Shown piece after piece: positions 58,979-64,000 of a DNA stretch of 64,000 bases; within the stretch, counting starts at the first letter, position 1; each line of letters begins with the position of its first letter. The notes beneath the pieces were generated by a model. That model did not search any database and was not told the DNA's origin. It worked only from the letters and a program-made list of their open reading frames with translations. A program made the translations under genes and the position numbers. The stretch is from Pilatotrama ljubarskyi (Eukaryota > Basidiomycota > Agaricomycetes > Polyporales > Polyporaceae). Where the stretch lies: contig MU277676.1 of the NCBI GenBank assembly GCA_022385805.1, forward strand, positions 339,723 to 403,722, given 5' to 3'.

Positions 58979-59915
58979 CATGCTTTGAGCAGCGTGCTCA
59001 TCCGCCCTACCGCCCCGTCCGATCCCATCGGGGTCAAACATGGTACGTTCGTCCGCTCGCTGCGCTGGGGGGCCGAGGTACTTACCCACGCGCGAGCAGT
59101 CGACCGTTGGAGGCCGTGCCCGCATGGCCTCTGCAGTCAGCTGGGCACATCAGAAAGTCCAAGGCTGAGGAGCCCGAGTCCGGTGAGTAGAAACCCTTGT
59201 CCCCCACCACTGCGAGCGGAAAGACTCACGCGGGTGATTCGAAGCATAGTCGCCCTGAGGAACACGAACGTCGTTGACGGGAGGTGATTTTAGGTCTGAA
59301 CCCAGCCCAACGAGTGGCACAGCAGGCTTGGTGGCCACCGCCCCAGGGAACATACCAAGTCTGACAGGCTTTGAGCGACATGCTCATCCCGCATGCCTCG
59401 GCGTGTGGTACTCTCTCCTGGATTGTCTTCCGTGCGTTCTTACTTTGCCACGCTCGAAAGTTCTGCCAAGTTCACGTCGCTAACCTGGGCGCGCGCAGAT
59501 GGAGGTCGGGAGCGGCTAATCGCTGTGACCGCTTAGTGACTAGATCAGAAAGCCCAAGGCTGAGGATAACGGCCGGTGTAAGTATATGTCCGGATCCTGC
59601 TCCTTTCCTTTGAGACCGACGACTTATCTGCGAATGCCGTCCCCAGCGATACACCAGGCCCTGCAGACTGCACCTCAGGCCGCCCCTGCCTGTGTCTAGC
59701 CGTTCACGGGGAGCATGCCAGAGGCTCTGGATAGCGGACCACCGTGGGTCTTGCGGACCGCATGAGAGGCCTCGGCACCTTGAACAGGCCTTTGAGCAGT
59801 ACGCTCACGTTCACAAAGCCTCGCGCCAACGCGTCCCTGGGCTTTATCTTAAGAGCGCATCTACTACGGCGGAAGCATGCCATCCTGGCGATGTCCTCAG
59901 CCTCGGACTTTCTAG
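58881..59915. repeat. Diverged tandem triplication with TGAGC-N5-GCTCA dyads
   Basis: Three segments share a block CTTTGAGC-N5-GCTCA, starting with TTTGAGC at 58984, 59370 and 59791 (spacing 386 and 421 bp). In each, the block is a dyad, perfect over TGAGCA/TGCTCA in the first. A second block, CAGAAAG(T/C)CCAAGGCTGAGG, occurs at about 59151 and 59547, just before GTGAGT/GTAAGT-like donors. It reappears inverted at 59895-59915. A third, looser block (GG-CCT-G-AG-CTGC-CC-CA-GCCG) is shared by the first and third segments. Spacing and block order show an old tandem duplication with one inverted piece. Confidence 0.5.
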
Positions 59916-60678
59916 GTCACAGAGTGGGCGCACCGCCGGGTTACCTGTCGGGCTTTTGTCTGTCGGTGCGGCGAAGGCCCTCTCGTTTTCGCCACATGGT
60001 GCCCGTTCCTGTACTAGTACTGCCATAAAAATGCAGCTATGACATGAGTGATAGATCTCCACCTCCGATTCGTAAACTATGTGCTCGAGTCCTTTGGTGG
60101 CTGCGGCTTCATGCAGAATTTTTGATGCGTCTACAGCGAGGCCTCATCCCCCGGTCATTCTGTCCACATATTTGAAGAACTAGCCATTCTGAGATGCATA
60201 TATGGATGACCACTGGCACTATCGACTTCAGTTTGCGCTATGGTGGCTGTAGGTGTAACATCCTCACATAGCGCCCATAGGGTTAAATACCTGCAACGGG
60301 AAGCGCCGGGCGACGCAGCAGGAGCGCCGGACGCTACGGCGAGAGGGCGGAGAGACGCGAACGTTTGTCTTTCACGAACATCCATCTGCTGAGCGTCATA
60401 CCCACATGCTGTCCTGCTGAATTCTTGCTTTGTTGTGGTCTGGAACGCGTCTGTACAACTAGAAAACAACCGCATCCGCATCTTCCGTCACCGTGGGCTT
60501 CGGAAGATATCTCTGAGCACGAGCAAACCTTGAGGCAAGTATATGAACGCACCCCGTCCCCGACATGAGATAACGAGCCCGCCGTGCTGACTCTCGCGCC
60601 CCCGCGATGCGCCTGAAACACGCAGCCCTCCCCATCCGCGCAAAGTCTCTGCGCAGACGCTACGAATCGCCGCCCATC

Positions 60679-62314
60679 ATGACCCAGACGACTTCTCTCC
60701 AGTACGAGGCTCCTTGTGAGTACCCATCGGCGGTGCGCTCACGGCTCACCTCGACTCACCGCGTGTCCTCTCGCTCGTCCCATCGACGCCATCAGGGCCT
60801 GTATATGCTCTCGACTGGTGCAAATCCCCCGCGCCGGGCCAGTCCATGCGCCCTCGCTCCGCCTTCCGACTCGGCATCGCATCTCTCACGGAGGACTACC
60901 GGAATCGCATCGCCATCGTCGGCCTGCAAGACGAACGAGTGCTCGTCGAGGATGACTTCACCGAATACCCAGACTTCGTGACACTCGTCGAGGCGCAGCA
61001 CGGCTATCCCGCAACCCGCCTCCAGTGGCAGCCCTCGACCGCGAACAGCTTCGCGTGGAGTCAGAAGGCTGCGAATGCAGAGCTTCTCGCGACCACGGGC
61101 GACGCGCTCAGAGTATGGGAATACTCCAGCGACGGAGCAGCTGCTGTGAGTGCCTACGTCGGTAGGCAGGTCAGCGGAGGTGGGCACAAGTTGACACTGA
61201 AGACTGCTTTGTCCGGGGTGAGTAGTTACTATTCATTGCTTTGTTTTGATGTCAAGCTGCCGCCGTCATGCACCGCGGTTTTGTTGCTGGCATGCTATCC
61301 TACGTCCTGTACCGAGGTAGGAGCGCATGGTGCTTTGCGCGCCCTTCCGCTGTAATCCCAATATTTCGCCTCTCTATCTTCGCGTCCGTAGATGGCGTCA
61401 GCAGAGCTAACCAGACCTCCGGCACAGCAAAGCAAAGTCCAAAACAACACGACAGGCGCACCGCTCACAAGCTTCTCATGGAACGAGAAGTCCCCCAGCC
61501 AGATCGTCACTTCCTCGATCGACACCACATGCACAGTCTGGAACATCGACACCTCCACCGCCATCACACAGCTCATCGCGCACGACCGCGAAGTGTACGA
61601 CGTCGCGTGGCTCCCAGGATCGACCGACATCTTCGTCTCCGTCGGCGCGGACGGCTCGCTGCGCGCGTTCGACCTGCGCAGCCTCGAGCACTCCACCATC
61701 CTCTACGAGACACCCGCACCGAAGAACTTGCCCCCGCCCACGTCCTCGCCGTCGTCCTCTGCCCGTCCGCCAACGTCGCCCCTCCTCCGGATAGCATTCA
61801 ACCCGGCGGATTCGAACTATATGTCGACGTTCCATATGGACGGGACGGAGGTCCAGATCCTCGACATGCGAAGTCCGGGGCAGCCCGTGATGGAGCTCAA
61901 GGCGCACCGCGCGCAGGTGAACGCGCTCGGATGGAGCTCGACAGACTCGCAGCTGCTCGCCACCGCAGGTACGTACCTCCCCTCCCTCTCACGCACGACC
62001 ACCAACAAAAGCCTGACGCACCCCCGCGTGCAGGCGACGACTCTCAGCTCCTCCTCTGGGACATCTCCCCGCACACGCAGGCGCCAGCCGCGTCGCCGCG
62101 GAACGCGAGCACGGGGCTGAGCTCGCCGCGGCCGGACGTGAAGAAGCGGGTGCTGACAGACCCGGTGATGGCGTACACAGGCGCGAGCGAGATCGTGAAC
62201 CTCGCGTGGTCGCCGTACCTCGCGAGCATGGCGATGAACACGGGGCATACGACCGCGCCCGGCGAGTGGATCGCGGTCGCGATGGGCAAGTCGATCAAGG
62301 CGCTCAAGGTGTAG
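60679..62314 (+). CDS. WD40-repeat protein of the WDR68/DCAF7 (TTG1/HAN11) type
   Basis: Four exons: 60679-60715, 60796-61217, 61428-61968, 62034-62314 (1281 nt, 426 aa). It starts MTQTTSLQYEAP; an in-frame ATG at 60607 would add 24 residues but lacks family similarity. Repeat-like blades include WPVYALDWC, LRVWEYSSDG, VTSSIDTTCTVWNIDT, VSVGADGSLRAFDLRS and LKAHRAQVNALGWSS with a final LLLWDIS. LTSFSWNE and LIAHDREVYDVAW are hallmarks of WDR68-type propellers. These are scaffold proteins that bind DYRK kinases and DDB1-CUL4 ligases. Intron 2 has two usable acceptors: 61427 (CTAAC branch 17 nt upstream, used here) or 61391, which would add twelve residues. Serine/proline insertions interrupt two blades. 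Confidence 0.88.
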
Positions 62315-64000
62315 TCCTGGCCTTGCAAGGAGGGGCGCTGGTGCGTCTTGTGGAAGTCGGTTGGGGGTGATTGGTTTGCTCGGGAGGCGCGGGGGACGGT
62401 GGGCCGTATCGGACGACATGGCGGTATCGACAGAGGAGCCAAGGCTCTTGGACTACATATTGCAAGACAGGTCTGGGTGGGCCGCAATACGCAGGATAAT
62501 GGGCCGCTGCGCGTCCTCGCCGCGCGGTGCTTATCGTCCGCGCAAACTTCGCCACCGACGAGGCAGGTGTACGCACCATTATGGGCGGTCTCCGAGAGTG
62601 TGCATGACCCTCGTCGTCAAATGTCGCTGTGATCGTGCACGCTGCTCGATAGGATGGTTTGGAGAGATTGTGCGCTGCGTGCTCGTGGTGGTCCTGTCTG
62701 CTCGCTGTATGGATTGCGGTGGTGTCTGTGCGTATTTGATCGTGAAGAGCTTGAGCAGGGCGACTCTCGAGGGGTCAACGATTGATCACATTGCTGAGGA
62801 TCTGATTCTGTGGTACCAAGCACCTGAACGAGCTTGCAGGTACGTCTTGGCTTCACTCATTTGTCACGCAGGTCTCCTATGACGATGGAGGTGAGTGATG
62901 GAGGTTGCGAACGTGTATGAGAGCGGCTTTGCTCACGGAATTCGCTGACCAGAGCTTGCATTCACGGAACCTGGCCTGCTACTGAGTGTCAGACTCAAAG
63001 AAGCTGACACAGACGACGTGCAGTATTCTCGTCGACCCGTATACGACAACGCTCTGTGATAGAGCTGCACCCAACCCGTTGCCCTGCGCAAGCACTTGAC
63101 AAGACCCGTCTCTCGCGCTCGAACTTGCTACTGAACAGAAGCGTCTCGAACTGTGGCAGACCGCACACCAAATCGACCTGCAACGCTCCGTGACGGGCAA
63201 TCAGCTATCGGTCACTCAAGCGGGGGCCGCACGCCAAGTGCTTTGCCATTTGGGGTTTGGAACTGAGGCACAATGGAGGTGCCTGTCGGGCTGACGTCTG
63301 CGCGACGCCGCGGACCGTATCATGGGATGCGCCTGATACGGGTCGTGTGCTGTGGGCTCTACCTCCAGGCTGAAGCTCCTGCCTCCACAATGCGAGACTG
63401 TCAGACTGATAGGGCATGACAGGCGGTGGGTGTTTGATACGACGGCGCGGTCGGAAGGACGAGACAGGCGAGAACCTCCATCACGACGACTCGCGTTGAG
63501 ATATGGGTCGTATTGAAGGCGGTGCTTGGCGGGTCAAGGGCCGCTGCTGGCCTTGTGGCCGACGCGCCAGACCGTAAGGAGCGGGGTCATGTGTACGCTG
63601 CACGCCGGGCAGTCGCAAGTCGGGCGCACCGAGGCATATTTGCAGTGCACCTCCGGCGATTTTTGCTCCTTCGTTGCGTGTGTTTCGCAGGACTACGCTC
63701 GACATGTCAGACTGGTCACAATCCCCGAGCTGGACGCTGCCGTAGCTGTGTTTCTTATCTTGCTTGTATAGCGGAGGCGATAAGGATTATGGGTCCAGGC
63801 ACGGGCCAATGGAGGGCGGGGAAAAGAGAGATTGACAATGATGGCCCCGCGTGGTGCGGCCGCGCCACGGGCGCCAACGCCAGATCTTTCGTGTTCCTGT
63901 CACGGTATATCAGCCACTCGCCTCCGCCGGCCCATCTTTCTCTGCTGCACTCGTCTGCCAGTCCCCCGCCTCCGCCTCCGACCTCTCAGGCCTGCTTGCT
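62315..64000. other. Downstream intergenic region to window end
   Basis: About 1.7 kb with only short frames. The last ~100 bases (from ~63905) become C/T-rich, like the leaders of other genes here, so a plus-strand gene probably begins just beyond the window. Confidence 0.45.

Larger units (their letters stand above)
57935..60678. other. Intergenic with TATA box and a diverged triplicated segment
   Basis: No firmly supported gene in 2.7 kb. Notable contents are a TATA box at 58633, a possible two-exon short frame at 58752-58978, and three related segments between about 58880 and 59915 that share sequence blocks. The last ~600 bp lead into the WD40 gene. Confidence 0.5.

Noticed and set aside
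60607..60678. Upstream in-frame ATG of the WD40 gene
   Set aside because: The extra 24 residues are basic and unlike the family. The ATG at 60679 directly precedes the conserved LQYEAPWPVYALDW.

Overview
The window looks like part of a basidiomycete (Agaricomycetes, probably a polypore-type wood-decay fungus) nuclear genome. The evidence is: intron-dense genes with mostly 47-70 bp GT..AG introns and CTNAC-type branch sites; TATA boxes 50-180 bp upstream of starts with pyrimidine-rich leaders; a Plavaka-type (CACTA-related) transposase typical of mushroom-forming fungi; and several proteins I recognise as basidiomycete-conserved but uncharacterised. Placement below class level is inference. 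All exon models were spliced by hand from the sequence. For every intact gene the exon lengths sum to a multiple of three.

Layout. Positions 1-3002 hold a 5'-truncated, stop-containing Plavaka-type transposase and a ~490 bp terminal-inverted-repeat element. Positions 5374-8971 carry two conserved unknowns: a Cys-rich single-pass membrane protein and a proline-rich protein with a conserved C-terminal motif. SSL1, a TFIIH core subunit, lies on the minus strand at 11840-13525, divergent from a zinc alcohol dehydrogenase (14279-15508). An NmrA-like oxidoreductase follows (16256-17500), then a degenerate minus-strand ORF (18104-18557). A second alcohol dehydrogenase, with the same exon architecture as the first, is at 22595-23830. 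The two ADHs and the NmrA-like protein are plausibly a small NAD(P)-dependent carbonyl/aldehyde detoxification neighbourhood.

Positions 23831-30212 are gene-poor and contain a complete 173 bp MITE with a 3 bp target duplication. An acyl-CoA oxidase-like gene (30213-32599) converges on a 12-exon Na+/H+ antiporter of the NHA1/SOD2 family (33016-35835, minus). The antiporter contains a 5-nt microexon. A mitochondrial pyruvate carrier subunit follows on the minus strand (37184-37881). Then come an APQ12-like membrane protein (42119-42964), a small Cys-containing conserved protein (44018-44746), and an MFS sugar transporter with a G/C-rich promoter (50563-52661). Two tandem secreted ferritin-like (Rds1-type) paralogues follow (54622-55749, 56801-57934), then a triplicated unknown locus with a TATA box (about 58630-60000), and a WDR68/DCAF7-type WD40 protein (60679-62314).

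No rRNA, convincing tRNA, CRISPR array or complete autonomous transposon was seen. Long gene-free stretches (8972-11839, 18558-22594, 23831-30212, 37882-42118, 44747-50562) contain only short unsupported ORFs. The most unusual items are the antiporter microexon, the two short DNA transposons, the diverged triplicated palindromic locus at 58.6-60.0 kb, and the duplicated gene pairs.
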